Shown: positions 11,785-24,764 of the stretch, piece after piece
How the letters are laid out: every line of letters starts with the position of its first letter
Position numbering within the stretch: position 1 is the first letter of the stretch
From: Rachycentron canadum
Taxonomy: Eukaryota; Chordata; Actinopteri; Carangiformes; Rachycentridae
NCBI GenBank assembly: GCA_038496675.1
Contig: CM076652.1
Span: 2,588,682 to 2,652,681, forward strand
Direction: 5' to 3'
DNA length: 64,000 nucleotides
Notes under the pieces: model-generated
The model's input: the letters and a program-made list of their open reading frames with translations, nothing else
What the model was told of the DNA's origin: nothing
Databases searched by the model: none
Program-made: the position numbers and the translations under genes

Positions 11785-12105
11785 TGTCGATAAACATGGA
11801 CCTGGACTCTGGGTCTGTGAAGTGAAGCCAATGGTGAAGAGCCTTAAACCTTCATCCTCTCTAATGACCATCAGGGGGCGACTCCACTGGTTGTTAAAGA
11901 AGTCAGATTGTATTGAAGTCTATGGGAAAATGTCCCTACTTCTCCCTTGATTTATTAGCTCAGTAAACGTTTTCCTAATGAGTTTATGGTCTCAGTCTCT
12001 AGTTTCAATTCTTCAATACAACATGATGTTCATTTTTTAAATGATGGTCCATTTAGAGGAAAATAGACCATAAAGCAGGGGATGAATTAGGGGGCGTTTC
12101 AGGTA
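11785..12105 (+). repeat. repeat A, copy 3 (forward, long)
   Basis: One of the best preserved copies. It runs from gtgaagccaatg through the CTCF-like core (11868-11882), ttagctcagtaaacg, gtctcagtctctagtttc and atgatggtccatttagagg to aaagcaggggatgaatt. The distal part beyond the gggggcg box is missing. Confidence 0.85.
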
Positions 12106-12656
12106 TTTTGACTTCATCTTTAGCATGTATTTTGCCATTGATCTTCACCTGTGACCTTTGACTTGTGTGGGCCCCAAGACCATGATTTCATTTGAGGTTA
12201 CATCATAGAAGTTTATGGGTTCTTCCCTAAAACAGTGATGTTACACTGTTATTTTGTTAAATGATGACATCAATAATAGTCTATGATCCTACAATTTGTT
12301 CCCCTGACTGTGGTAAATCTTTTTAAGTCTTAATGAATGTTAAATGTTTTAAAGTAAAGGAGAGAGGTGAGTGGATCCTGGTTGTTCTCCCTATCAACAC
12401 TGTCCGTGCTGCTCTGGGATTTGAACTGGCATCTTTTTCCACAGTCCATAATCCGTCAGAGAACAGAGGAGCTTTGTGTTTTGCTGTGTTGTGGAATTTG
12501 GAGCATTCACTTCAGTGATCATCTCTCATATGTCCTCTCACGGGCCAGTCTGATTATCTCTGCTCACTGAAGCTCACAATGTGTTTATTTTCTTTCTAAA
12601 CATGTAATTTCTCCCCTTCTGCCTACCAGTAATTGCTCCATGAAGAATTGGTGGCC

Positions 12657-15600
12657 ATGGCACAGATGGGGCTCCCTCTCCTAGTGCTAGCCTTGTGGGT
12701 TGGCGTAGGAGTGAAGTTCCGAGTTGTGGGGGACCAGATGAAGCCGGCCCGTGCACCTCTGATCCCTCACCGGCCTTTTGTTGTAGTGTGGAACGCTCCT
12801 ACCGAGTCCTGCCGCCTGCGATTCAAGGTGGACCTGGACCTCAGTGTTTTTGACATCATAGCAAACCTCAATGAAACCCTCAGTGGTCCCAATGTCACCA
12901 TATTCTACCACAGCCACCTGGGATACTATCCATACTACTCCAACTCTGGGGTCCCCATTAACGGTGGACTGCCGCAGAACCAGAGCATCTCCAAACACCT
13001 GAGCAAGGCCCGGGCTGACATTGACAAGCTGATCCCTCACAAGGATTTTCGAGGCCTGGGCGTCATCGACTGGGAGAACTGGAGGCCTCAGTGGGTTAGA
13101 AACTGGGGCTCAAAGGACATCTACCGCAACAAGTCCAAGGAGCAGATCCGCAAACTGCACCCAAACTGGCCAGAGAGCAAGGTGGAGAAGGAAGCCAAGG
13201 AAAGTTTTGAGAGGGCTGGTCTGGCTTTCATGAATCTGACCTTAGCTCTGGCTGAAGGCCGTCGGCCGGACGGGCTCTGGGGGTTTTATCTGTTCCCGGA
13301 TTGCTACAACTACGGGTACAAGCAGCACCCGGAGCAGTACACTGGCGAATGCCCCAACGTCGAACACGTTCGAAATGACCATCTGATGTGGCTCTGGAGG
13401 GAGAGCACGGCCCTCTACCCGTCCATCTACCTGGACTACGAGCTCAAGTCCTCCTCCAACACCGTCAAGTTTGTCCACTATCGAGTCAAGGAAGCCATGA
13501 GGATCGCATCCATTGCACGAACAGACATCACATTGCCTGTGTTTGTCTACTCCAGACCTTTCTACGCCTACACCTTTGTGGTTCTATCAGAGGTACGTTT
13601 TTAGCTTTCAGACCGATGCCACTGCTGATTTAACTCCCTGAACAAAATGAGATGCTCAAAGACTCTCACATATCAACTTATAGCAGATCTCTTTCATTCT
13701 TTATTCCCAAGAGAAAGATCCTTCTCAGTGTGTTTGCGACCTTCGTAGTTGATAGTAAAATAATGGTGAGGGATTGAAGCATTTAAATTGCTGCATGTGT
13801 CATAAAATGCAACGAAAACTAGGCAGTTGGACGAGATGGTTGGACTCAGGTGTTTACTGCCTGTTTTCCTGTTTCAGAGTGACCTGGTTCATACCATTGG
13901 AGAGAGCGCGGCCTTGGGCGCATCAGGCGTCGTCCTCTGGGGATCATCGGAGTATGCTCGATCACAGGTGCTGGTAAAAATATAGAACAAGCATCAAATA
14001 TTTTCTTTGGAACTGATGAAAGTGGTGGAAAAAATTGGTAAGAAAAAAAAGGTTTCTTTGATTTTTAATACTAAATTCAATAATCTCTCCCTCCCACTCA
14101 CCCAAGAAAACTTTATATCCACTAAGAATCAGATTAAATCAAAGGCACAGCTTTAAACTGACTCATTATGTTATAGCATTACCCCTACATTATGGCATGC
14201 ATCACATAAAATGAGCCACAAAGCATTAGGGAAACCACAAATGTTAATGCCATAAATGCAGTCCCAGTGAATAAAACAAGGCTTCATGATTTCTGACTGT
14301 GATAAATACAAGACATCATTATTCTCTTCACGAGAACCTTATGTTTGCAAAAAAAAATTTACGACCGAAACATCTGACAACTGCATCTGATTTATGTGTG
14401 AAAAGATTTCTACGTCCTATTTACAGCAAATATACAGCTTTAAATCTTGAAGAAGTTAAATGTATCTTATCATTATCACTAAAAAGACATTTTTCAAACA
14501 TCACAACTGAAACTGTGGGGAATGGGTCGTCTGTCCTTTATGTCATGGGACTCTCTTTGTGAAGTCTGGAAATTGTCAGCAATGACTTTCCCCTCACAAA
14601 CAAATATTGACTCCATGAACAAGTGAAGCCAGTGCTGAGGAGCCTTGAACCTTCATTGTATCCAATGACATCAGGGCTCAGCTCCACTGATTTTAGTCAG
14701 ATTGTAGGATTGTATTGAAGTCTATGTGAAAATGGCTCTACTTCTCACTTTATTAACTCAGTAAATGTGATGTTTATTTTTTAAATGATGGTTCCTTTAG
14801 AGGAAAATAGACCATAAACCAGGATACGCTTGACCGGGTGTACAGTGATTGACAGACTGTACCACCCAATCAGGATAGAGTACGGAGCAGGTCTGATCCA
14901 CCCCTCACTTCTCCTCAGCTCCACCTTCTTCTCCAAATATGGTTTCAAAAAACCAAGATGGCGACAAATGAGCGACAAATTACAAACTGGAGGCTTCAAA
15001 ACAGCAGCTCAAAAACTGATGTCAGTGACGTCGGGGTGTGTTGACACTTGATGGTTCTGCAGCATGAGCGTTGTACCTTTCTGTAAATACAAACACAATG
15101 GCAAAATTGTGAGGAATATTTAACTGTGTTTGTCTGCTTTGACATAAGGTGCTTGTGTTAGCATGCCTAGCTAACTTAATAGCCAGAACCTCCAATGCCA
15201 TTAGCAACACCACAATCAGAGGAACAAAGGGTAAACATCATAATGGCTAATGAGGTGATTGTATATTTCAGCCTGTGATCTAAAAAATTAAAACTAATGC
15301 TATGGTGTGGAAAGTAGAGATGATTCTTGAATTTACAGCCTTTCAACCGTGTTTTGTCTCCTCCTCTTTTAGAGGAACTGTCTGACAGTGAAGAAATACA
15401 TCGACGGTCCTCTGGGACATTATGTCATCAATGTCACATCTGCTGCCAAGCTGTGCAGCAAAGCGTTGTGCAAGAAGAACGGCAGGTGCGTCCGCAAGAG
15501 CCTTGACTCGGGTGCTTACCTGCACCTGAACCCACGCTTCTTCCACATCCACCACAACCCGTCGCCAAGGGGCCCCCATTTCCATGTCAGCGGTCACCTC

Positions 15601-15858
15601 AACAACCATGACATCCTGGACATGAAGCACAAGTTTACCTGCCAGTGCTACCAGGGCTGGACAGGTGTTTACTGCGAGATACCCCAGGCTCTGCCCCCTC
15701 CGCCTCCTCCCCCAGCTCAGCCTGTCATCCCTCTGCCTCACCCCCGAGAGAGCAGCCTGCTGGGAGATATCCTGCTCCTGCTGTCGCTCCATTTCTCCTG
15801 TCTGTGCGTCATCATGTTTCTGGGACTCTGCCTGATCATCAAGTGTCTGATACTGTAG
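12657..15858 (+). CDS. hyaluronidase, GH56 (HYAL2/hyal6-type), three coding exons
   Basis: Endo-beta-N-acetylhexosaminidase that cleaves hyaluronan, probably at the cell surface. Coding exons are 12657-13592, 13878-13967 (90 bp) and 15373-15858, all phase 0, giving 503 aa. The ATG at 12657 has a strong Kozak context (GCCATGG) and lies 28 bases after an acceptor AG (12628-12629). A hydrophobic signal peptide (residues 4-20) precedes the GH56 domain, which contains FVVVWNAPT, catalytic D138 and E140 in VIDWENWRPQW, GFYLFPDCYN, and ALYPSIY with the substrate Tyr kept. An EGF-like region (from NCLTV) ends in CQCYQGWTGVYC. A seven-Pro linker and a ~30-residue hydrophobic C-terminus follow, a transmembrane or GPI anchor. 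The HPNWPESK segment and LSE at the exon end recall HYAL2, but the wasl neighbourhood places it in the SPAM1/HYAL4 cluster; fish hyal6 is a possible name. Family certain, symbol not. Confidence 0.92.
14605..15060 (+). repeat. repeat A, copy 4 (forward, in intron 2 of the first hyaluronidase)
   Basis: A long copy that includes the distal half: gtgattgacagactgtacca, cccaatcaggatagagtac, ctcctcagctccacctt and a final aagatggcgac with gtcagtgacgtcgg. The CTCF-like core is degraded here (atgacatcagggctcagctc). Confidence 0.8.
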
Positions 15859-17440
15859 CCAACAAGACCAGGAAGTCCCTGTAAAGACGACAACAGATAG
15901 TCTGTAAAAGCAGCTACAGCTGAGTGTTCCTGCAGTTCCTCTCATGTCCAAGAAATCTGACTACATTGAAATGAATGGGAAAACATCCAACTTCTCTTTG
16001 CAAATACAAAATCGGAGTTTAATTCATCTAAAGTAAATCATGCAACCCTTGAGGCTTCTTTTTAGCTTGCTCCTTTGCATAAGACAGACTCATGACATCA
16101 AGCAAGTTTAACAGGAAAAAAAAGTATTGAAACGTCCACTGAAACTTCTACTTCTGCTTCTACAAGTTCTACTGTGAGCTCCTTCCAATCTCTTCAATCT
16201 GTCCTTAAAGCTGAGGATAGACTCCAAGCTTTTCAAGACCTACTGGTGGTGAATATACCCAAGAGATGGTCGAGTGGTTCTGTGAAATTATGCTAATGTT
16301 GCCAATCTTCAGCTTAGCTTAGCATCTACTGTGCTGAACCTGGTGTTCAGCTGAATCGGCCATTGTTGATTCTGTCACTGTTAAATTTTTTGCATTTAAG
16401 TACAAAAACTGTGGGAAACCTGCTACAAACAACACTGGGTCAAAACATGCAATATGGCTGGACCATTTATAGTCAGTGTCCGAAATTGAGGACATAGTTG
16501 AAAACAACCGATGTCATTGCGTCTAAATTGCCTTCAGCCCTTTTTTTGCGTGCATCTCTCTTACTCTCTGTCCTTATTTTAACACAGGTGAATTTCCATT
16601 AAAGCTGTTCTCATTTACATGTTTTTATATTTCTGTTGTCAGACAAGCATGATTTGTCTCTAGATGTGCTTTTGTAAAAAGTTTGCAAATCAAGCAACAA
16701 ATGCACCAAATTGCCACCACTGCCGTCAGTAGATGCTCCCCTAACAGAAAGTGTTTGCACCAGTTTATTTTGAAAGACCGACGGCCAGTGGCAGTAGCTG
16801 TTTGGTGAAATGTCTGTTTCAGCAGGACACATGTACATATTTCAACAATTATATTACAAATACCCAAAAAAGGTGCTGTCATGTTGTATCCAGGACAAAC
16901 TGCTGCAAACTCCTTATTAGCTTAGCATAGTGTGAAATGTTGCAAACCACCAAATATCTGAAACTGACAAAAATGCATTGCATAATTAAACCTAGAGTGT
17001 AAAGATGAAGGAGCATTGTGATAAGCTGTTGCACAGTGGACTATCTCTCAGTTGACGTATTTGCTGAAAACGTTAAAGAAAAAAACTGAATCTGGTTCTT
17101 TTCCTTCAGAAGAACAAATACACATTAGTGTTGTATAAAAACCTCATCATCAAAAGCCTTTAGAGGACAGTTCAGTCAGTTTACAGTCTCTGCCATTTGT
17201 TTAATTCGGGATAATGACTGTAATGAGGCTGACATCACAGCCAGCACCTCATCAGGCTTCTGAGTGAAAATGCAGTTTGGTGGTGACAGTGCGGTCAGTC
17301 AAGTGAGTCACAGGGACAGGACACATGACCCAACAACATAACAATAGCCCCTGTTTGTCTCACAGAAGAGGGAGGGAGTGGTTGACTCACAAACACAGTT
17401 CTGGGTGATGAGAGGGTTAGTTAGTGTTAGATCTGATGGA
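15859..17440. other. 3' flank of the first hyaluronidase; intergenic
   Basis: No AATAAA is seen close to the stop codon. An ATTAAA at 16598-16603 is a possible polyadenylation signal about 740 bases downstream. Two short blocks with gcttagcttagc (near 16312) and ttagcttagcatag (near 16918) resemble a common teleost repeat. No gene is seen. Confidence 0.45.
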
Positions 17441-17444
17441 CAGG

Positions 17445-17900
17445 GCTGCAGGACTGAAAACCGAAGCCATCACTCAAGAGCTAAAACCTGCAGTTCCTCT
17501 AATGACCACGAGAGTCTGGCTCCAACAGCGAGTCAGTGCCCATACACTCCAATGTTAAAATCCAATTTTACAGCAGAAACAAACAGTTTTGGTCTCTACA
17601 GCGAATCACGACTGTACGGAGGGTGGATTTTTATATAACTCATCTGTCTCATAATTGAGGGTGTGGCCTTTTTGAGTGACAGGTGGGTGAGTGTATGCTT
17701 GCAACAAACCAGCATACACCAAAGTCTCAGCTCCACCTCTTTGCACAGTTTTGGATTATCCAAGATTTAGGGGGCGGAGTTGGGCACTGCCAAGATGGCA
17801 ACAGGGGAGCAGCTCACTCTGAGCTTCAAAACTCCTCAGAAAACCTGTGGGTGACGTCACAGACGGCCATCTTTATTTACAGTCTATGCCCAGTAGTGAT
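17445..17900 (+). repeat. repeat A, copy 5 (forward, strongly diverged)
   Basis: The order ctgaaaaccgaagccat, cctctaatgaccac, gtgacgtcacagacggccat and ttacagtctatgcc follows the repeat A plan, with many substitutions. It is probably an old copy or a related subfamily. Confidence 0.45.
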
Positions 17901-17904
17901 ATCG

Positions 17905-19545
17905 GGGGAGGGGCAAGTGCTATCCTTTAAAATGAATGTGATGTACATGGACGTCTGCACAGAGGTTGCAGATGTTTGCAGCTGATGAAGAGGATCCCTG
18001 ACACTCAAACCATCAACCGTCGTGACATGACTTTATCATAACAGATTTTGGATACAGTCAGTCAGACTTATTCATGCTGAATTAAATTAGTTATATTATT
18101 CACTGTTTGCAGGAACATAAGAGTTTCTTCAGTATGATTCAGAATGAATTATCATGGCCTCTTATTATGGCGCTGTCTGTCTATCATCACTGTCTTTGGA
18201 ATAAATCTTACCTCACCACTCCAACAAGCTCAGAGTCGTCTTCTCTCTGCTGTTCTGTAACTCACCTTCTGATGAACCTGTTCATTAGACATGTTTTGGA
18301 CCGAAATGAGTTGCCAGACACATAAACACACTGACTCACAATATTGTCTCCAAAATGGAGAATTTGCCCAACAATAACACAATTAAGGAGCTTTTGTGGT
18401 TTTCAGCTTCTCAGTGAGACTCAGGCTGCCCAGAGCCGAGACTGTCAGGTCGCCTCAGGAGGAGCAGTCACTCAGCCCAACTTTGTTGTTTTTGTAGTAA
18501 TTAACCTTAATGTCTTTCACCATCACCCACTGAGCTCTTCCTTCCAGGCAGCTGCTGGTTTCAGTTCATTTTCTTAAACATCTCAAAGCTGCAGATACGT
18601 TACAGGCTAATGAAACCAAACAAAAAAAAAACCTTGTGGTTTCCAGAGGGAGACGCTGATGAAGTGATGACTGACCAGGTGCACTAATGAAAGCTCCTCC
18701 TACCAGGACCTGAAAGAAAATGAAACAAACCAACCGGAGAAAGACAGAACTAGAGGCTCGAGCAGAACCAGAGGACTGTCACAACATGGTCTTCAGACCT
18801 TTCGCATGATACATTCACGTCATGTAGGCACAAGATCTGCAAATAATTTCTATAGGAAATCAATAATTGTGCAATGTTGTGGATCATTACACATCATTTC
18901 GGGTTAGGCTTGCTGACCTCTTTGGCTGAGAAGAGAAAATCCTAATTTTGCAAAGTCGAGGGGAGGTTTGGTGGAGCTGAGATTGGCCCAGCAGTCAAAA
19001 GCTGCAGCCAAGTGTGATAAACAATCTTTTATGACAGTTAAATTATATCCTGGGAGCAGAGCTTGTTAAAAATGGTCCTGACTTTGAGTTTGTTGCTGAA
19101 AGAAAACAGGGTTTTCTCATTCACTTCAATGTAGTCAAGAGTTGTCTGTCTGAAGCTGAGGGGCTCGGTGGGACGTCCTCCTGCAGTCTACAGCTGTGAT
19201 CAAATGTCATCTGACAGGATGAGCAGCTCTCAGGTTAAAGCCAGAGAAGAAGAGAAACAGGAATGAGCTAAAATTTCACATAAAAACTCCAAAGGTCTGA
19301 ATTTATGTTCTCTATATGAGGACGTGTTAGAAAAACACCACTGATCAATATTTTAGCAGCTGCTGGTTCAGAGTTAAACAATTCAACAATTATAAGTTTG
19401 TGCAGACATGCATGGTCCTCAGTGGATGAATCCTCATGACTCTATTCTTCTGGCATCATCTTGTAACATTTTTATTTTAGTATTTTATCGAGTACTGAAG
19501 ACAGTGGCCAAATATCTGTGAAACCAATGATGTTCAATGACTGTC
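17905..19545. other. intergenic, no gene seen
   Basis: Ordinary unique-looking sequence. Open frames of at most about 77 codons, none with recognisable content. Confidence 0.55.
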
Positions 19546-19554
19546 TATTAAAAT

Positions 19555-19745
19555 AGATCTCGACTCTGCGTCTGTAAAGTGAAGCCAATGCTGAAGAGCC
19601 TTAAACCTTCATTCTCTCTAATGACCATCAGGGGGCGACGCCACTAGTTGTAAATAGAAGTCAGATTGTATTGAAGTTGATGGGAAAATGTCTCTTCTTC
19701 TCACTTGATTTATTAGCTCAGTAAACGTTTTTCTTTAGAAATAAT
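19555..19745 (+). repeat. repeat A, copy 6 (forward, partial)
   Basis: Runs from gtaaagtgaagccaatgctg through the CTCF-like core (19625-19639, with GACGCCAC following) to agctcagtaaacg. The distal half is missing. Confidence 0.8.
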
Positions 19746-19749
19746 AGAC

Positions 19750-20705
19750 AGAACATAAACTGCTACTTTCACATGGAAATCAAACACCCATCCATCCACC
19801 CCAACCTCCTCCTGACGTGGACTTTATCGTTCTATAAACTACGTCACAGCATTTTGATTGATCATGATTGCTATGCATGCTAACATGCTATCTGCTAAAC
19901 ATCAGCTGATTCGACCACTGGTTCCTTTAGTCTTGTCTCCTGGTGAGTTTTTCCTGATCGGACTCTGAGGATGTAGTTTCTTCGATTTTGGGCTGAAGAA
20001 ATTAAACCAACTTGCCTCTTGTACTTTGAGCTGAACCAGATTTCACGGCCTTCACAGCTTTTCATGAGTAACTGTGACTCTAGCAGGGCTGAGGCTGATT
20101 TGACTAAGTAACTCTGACATTGCGTCTCTGTCAGTCATTATCGGATCAAGATGATTGGCAGTTGGGGAAGTAAACAGCTGTAAACAGTTTCACATCAGGG
20201 TCTCAAGTTAACAATTGTGTTTCTGTCAATGTAACTTACATCATAAAGAAAGTTTGTTTCCTTCAGCTGTTTTCACATAACCACATTTAAAAACTTTCAC
20301 ATTGTATATTGAGTCCACTTTGCAAGATAAACTCCTGAGGTTCATCATTCAATGTGTCTTAAATACACAGAAACCAAACACCTGTAATTTCACAAACCTC
20401 AGGCCTCAGTTAGCTCCTCTACTTTAACTAATAACCATAATCAGCTCTGGTTTAGTGTAAGTTTGTCTGCAGTGAAGCTGGCAGAGAGAGAGAGAGAAAT
20501 ATTTCATCCTTAAATCAAACCAGTGATCAGCAAGTTACAGGACTGAACTTTTAAAAGAAACTTGACCATTTGTTTGCATTTTATAGCAGATTAACGAATA
20601 AGTACGGCTTCACACTGTTTCCCTTGCTGCCATCAAATCCCTTGAACAGACCTTTCTGTCTTCCCTTCCCCATCTGAGGCTCTGAGCCCATTGGTTCCTG
20701 CTGAA
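19750..20705. other. intergenic, no gene seen
   Basis: No coding or RNA gene recognised; a (GA)n tract is at 20483-20497. Confidence 0.55.
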
Positions 20706-20710
20706 GACGA

Positions 20711-21020
20711 TTCATGGTCAAATAGCCTCTTCATTAAAGGTAGCCGCTGAAGTTACATTTACCATCAGTGTTTCTCACCAAAATGAACACATTTCTTCAA
20801 ATCTTCAAATCTATAACATCTGTGTTTACAAACCTATAGTCGTCTCAGGCTTGACCTTTTCCTGCTGTTTTAATACTTTGTCTAGTATCAACCTTCCTGC
20901 AGAACATTGCAGACATTTTCCCATAGACTTCAATACAATCTGACTTCTTTAACAACCAGTGGAGTCGTCATTAGATAGATTTAAAGTTTAAGGCTCTTCA
21001 CCTTTCAGCCCCAGAGCCTA
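20711..21020 (-). repeat. repeat A, copy 7 (reverse, internally deleted)
   Basis: Begins with tcatggtcaaatagcctctt, as does copy 8 at 27120, so the full element extends to this block. The central part is deleted, and the copy resumes at cattttcccatagacttcaa and runs to the gtttaaggctcttca end. The CTCF-like core is lost by a deletion (gtggagtcgtcattag). Confidence 0.7.
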
Positions 21021-21024
21021 CATC

Positions 21025-22050
21025 CAGGGAGGGACCCAGGTCGACTGTGTCCCTGAGTTTTTACCTTTCTTGCCCTTTCCTGTATTCCCTCCCCCCTCTT
21101 TCTCTTGCTCTCCTGTCTTCCCAGTCTCTACTGTTGCTATATATGTAAAAAAAAACTTAGTAAATCAGTCAAAATGTCCGTGGACAAAAAGTCGAAATGA
21201 TCTGACTTTAGTTGACTGACTGAGTTTAGAGACAAAACACAAAATCACTATGAGGTGTTTCTTCCCCTCCAGTAACGACATCAACTCAGCATCAGCCTGT
21301 TGATCTTGAATCCTCCCGACATCTCAGATCCTGATCCTACATCAACACAACACCTCCGAGGCTCATTGAGGGCCATAAAACACAGCGTTAGGCATCAGAG
21401 ACAATAATACGACGGCTGAGGAAAACCGGTGACTGACACATGAGAAAGAAACTGCCAGGCGGCGCTGACTCCTGCAGATCACCGGGCTCTCGTCTGTTTA
21501 AAATGTCTTCATAACCGCAGACTCAGCCTCACTCTCTGGAGGTCAAAGGTCAGAGCAACAGAAGACTGGCTGTGATGACAGCAATTATGTTCATTTCTTT
21601 CTGCTGTGATCTGGTAAAAACATCAGAGACCAGAGGGGAGAGGTATAATGTTGGCATTTTAAACAGGAAATGGTTATTCTGCTTCGTTGTTACGTAACTC
21701 TGCAGATGAGATAACACTGTTCAGTATGACTGGCTAACATCTCCTCTGCTCTGCTTTCCTTAAGTAACTAACAACTCAACACATGGTTGTGAAATGTCTT
21801 TGATGACCAAGAACCTGTCAGTTTTATTTCCTCTCCATCTGGAAAATTAAAGATAAAGTAAATAAAACCAATGAATTTAAAGAAAATGTTTTAGATCCCA
21901 TTTACACTTGACCAGATACCAGCAGCTACATGATGTCAGCTGTCAGTGAGTCATGAAGTGTCAAGACAAACTGAAATTCAGTAGCTCAAACTACCTCTGG
22001 AGAAAGTCCCAGGTGCATTCAAGCCAGATGTTGAATCGGCATCTGCAAGA
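21025..22050. other. intergenic, no gene seen
   Basis: No supportable gene, RNA or element. Confidence 0.55.
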
Positions 22051-22054
22051 CACA

Positions 22055-22765
22055 TACACTGATCAGCCATAACATTATGACCACCTGTCTGATGTTGTGT
22101 AGGTCTCCATCGAGGTCTGGACTCCTCTAGACCTCTGAAGCTGAGCTGTGGTATCTGGACCCAGACGTTAGCAGCAGATCCTTTAAGTCCTGAAGTTGTG
22201 AGGTGGAGCCTCCATGGATCAGACTTGTTGGTCCAGCTCATCCCACAGATGCTGGACTGGACTGAGATCTGGGGGATTTGGAGCCAAGTCAACACCTTGA
22301 ACTGGTTGTTGTTCCTCAAAGCTCCTGAACCATTGTTGCAGTGACAGGGAGCATTATCCTGCTGAAAGAGGCCACTGCCATTAGGGAAGACTGTTTCCAT
22401 GAAGGGGGGGACTTGGTCTGAACCATGTTTAGGGAGGTGGGACGAGTCAAAGGAACATCCACATGAATGGACCCAAGGTTTCCCAGCAGGACATTGACCA
22501 CAGCATCACACTGACTCCACCAGCTGCTCTTCTTCCCATAATGCATCCTGGTGTCAGGTCTTCTCCAGACCACCTTCTTCATTGCTCCATGGTCCAGTTC
22601 TGATGCTCCTGTGTCCATTGTAGGATCTTCTGGTGGTGGACAGGGGTCAGCATGGACACCCTGACCGGTCTGAGGCTACACAGCCGCAAACACAACAAAC
22701 TGTGATGCTCTGTGTTCTGACAGCTTTCTATCAGAACCAGCATGAACTTCTTGGTGGTCTGATTA
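22055..22765 (-). mobile_element. Tc1/mariner-like transposon relic (3' part of transposase)
   Basis: The left edge carries a terminal sequence of type tacactgatcagccataa. On the minus strand the reading frames 21978-22400 and 22316-22618 give FQQDNAPCH, FKVLTW, then ALR, CGMSWTNK and RPRWRPTQ. These are the catalytic and C-terminal parts of a Tc1-type DDE transposase, broken by frameshifts and small deletions. Upstream transposase sequence fades after about 22765 and the second terminal repeat is absent, so the copy is truncated and dead. Confidence 0.85.
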
Positions 22766-22769
22766 AGAC

Positions 22770-23555
22770 TCGAGGAGATGTGAGTAAGAGGGAAACAGCA
22801 GTTACATTGGTCAGGATGATGAAGATGATGACCTTCATCTGCAGCAGCGACACAAACTTCTCAGTTCCATTTCTTTGAAATTAAATTTCTGTCGACCACT
22901 GTTCTGCAGGAGCAGGCACCGTGCATGTTTTCCAAATGAAAATGAGCTAATTCTCCTCTGCCCCCACAGCCCTCCATACCATACGGTACTCCCTGAACAT
23001 AGACCGACCCTGAACCATCACTTCCTCCCTGGGGAACCTAAGGCCTCATAACAACTGAGGCCATTAAAGCAGCAGGAGGATCCGTGCTGTCTGAGCACAG
23101 ACATTTTCTTAACCCAGTCCATATGTTCGTGAGGAGGCTCCGACTGCCACGGCCGGCGACGCTGAGGTTTTCCATGCTGGGTTGAGCGAGTGGGTGGGTT
23201 AGTGAGGGGAGTGAGGAGGAGGGGGGTTGTGTGGGTTCAGGATGTGCCTTTCATCCACGGAGGTGGTGGAAACGAACCCGCAGTCAGGATCCCAACGCCA
23301 GGCCAGAGGAATCCAAACACACTACCCACCACCATCACACACACTGCAGTTGAGGTTATGAAATCAGTCTGTAAGTATGTTTTTTTGGGGTCTGTGGTCT
23401 GGATTTGCATTTATTTTTATGTCTATACTGTATATGTATATTCTGTATGTCCTTTAGTGCGTATGTGTGTTTGGACTCTGTTCATTGGAGTTGACCTTGT
23501 TTGGTAAAGTTAAGATCAATAACACAGAAGGCTTTTCAAATCTGCATCATTATTA
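22770..23555. other. intergenic, no gene seen
   Basis: A 105-codon open frame at 23190-23507 covers G-rich, low-complexity sequence and has no recognisable domain. Confidence 0.5.
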
Positions 23556-23560
23556 AATAG

Positions 23561-24070
23561 ATGTTAAAGGTCCATACAGTCTAAAGGTCGATGTTAAAGG
23601 TCCATACGGTCTAAAGGTAGATGTTAAAGGTCCATACGGTCTAAAGGTAGATGTTAAAGGTCCATTCAGTCTAAAGGTAGATGTTAAAGGTCCATACGGT
23701 CTAAAGGTAGATGTTAAAGGTCCATACGGTCTAAAGGTAGACCTCCATGTGGTCCTTGATTAAAAATCAGGTCTAGGTTCTATATTAATACAGTGAAAGT
23801 ATCAAAGGTCTCAGTCACAGAGAAAAGCTCACAGCCTGTATTCAGAAACTGAGCCTTAAAACCAGCCGTCAGGACTTTTTAAACTTTGTGATGTCACAAT
23901 AAAACAGTCACTGACCTTAGCCAATCCCCGCCCACCTGGACCCACCATCCAACCTCACAGGATTTGGTTTCTCTGAGTGTTTTACCTGAAATCTGCTGCT
24001 GCTTTTTTTATTGGATTACTTAGAAAACAGTCAGCCAATGAGAAGAGAGGGTCAGATTCATGCAACAAAT
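23561..24070 (+). mobile_element. repeat B, copy 2 with 30-bp minisatellite
   Basis: Six near-identical 30-bp units fill 23561-23740 (core TTAAAGGTCCATACGGTC). They are followed by the element body: gacctccatgtggtcc, aaggtctcagtcacagaga, ttcagaaactgagcc, aactttgtgatgtcac, cagccaatgagaagagagg. The far terminus is not preserved. Confidence 0.75.
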
Positions 24071-24079
24071 CAAACAGCT

Positions 24080-24760
24080 CCATGTTTGCTATGTTGTTGT
24101 GAGGTTTGTGTTATAAACTCTTTTACCAAACCATTTAACCTTTTTATTTCCTTCCTCTTCATTAGTTGGATTTAAAGGCTGAGCGTCATTTGCTAATCGT
24201 CTTGTCTAATCCTTTGGTGCCTCTTTATGGAAAACAGACTTTTTGTTACTCAGGGAACGTTTGGCGACAGCTAATTTTACCCTGGATGAAAAACTTGTGT
24301 TTTCACTCTCTGAACTTTAGCAGTTGAGCTGCTGCCGAGCGTCAGAAAACACAACCATACACAGATGACTTCACCCAACAATCATCCTCTGATTTCTGTC
24401 TCATGTCCCTCCTACGCATCCGAACGCGGAGCAATGTAATTACAACCCGCATTTTACAACAGCTGATCGAGACTCACACTGTTTGAGTGTGTGTTTTTGT
24501 TTGCGACGGGCAAAATTGGAAGGTTTGCTGCAGGGAGCAAATTAGAGAAAATTGGATCTGAGGAGTTAAAGGAAGATGTGAATGTGACGACTGATCATCC
24601 AGGAGAAAGGAAAAAAACATCCAAAGTTTGTGATTTAAAGGAAACACAATTATATGCACATGTACACATGTATATCTCAGAGTGTATTTGGGTAAAAACC
24701 CTCTTGTTCTTTGTCTTCGCCAGAACCACGAGTCAGTGTTTCCAGGACAGGCTAGGTTAA
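24080..24760. other. intergenic, no gene seen
   Basis: Short overlapping frames at 24474-24760 on both strands carry no known motif. Confidence 0.5.
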
Positions 24761-24764
24761 AGAT

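Noticed and set aside
21978..22618. Minus-strand frames as possible host genes
   Set aside because: They translate to broken Tc1-type transposase motifs (FQQDNAPCH and others); transposon relic.
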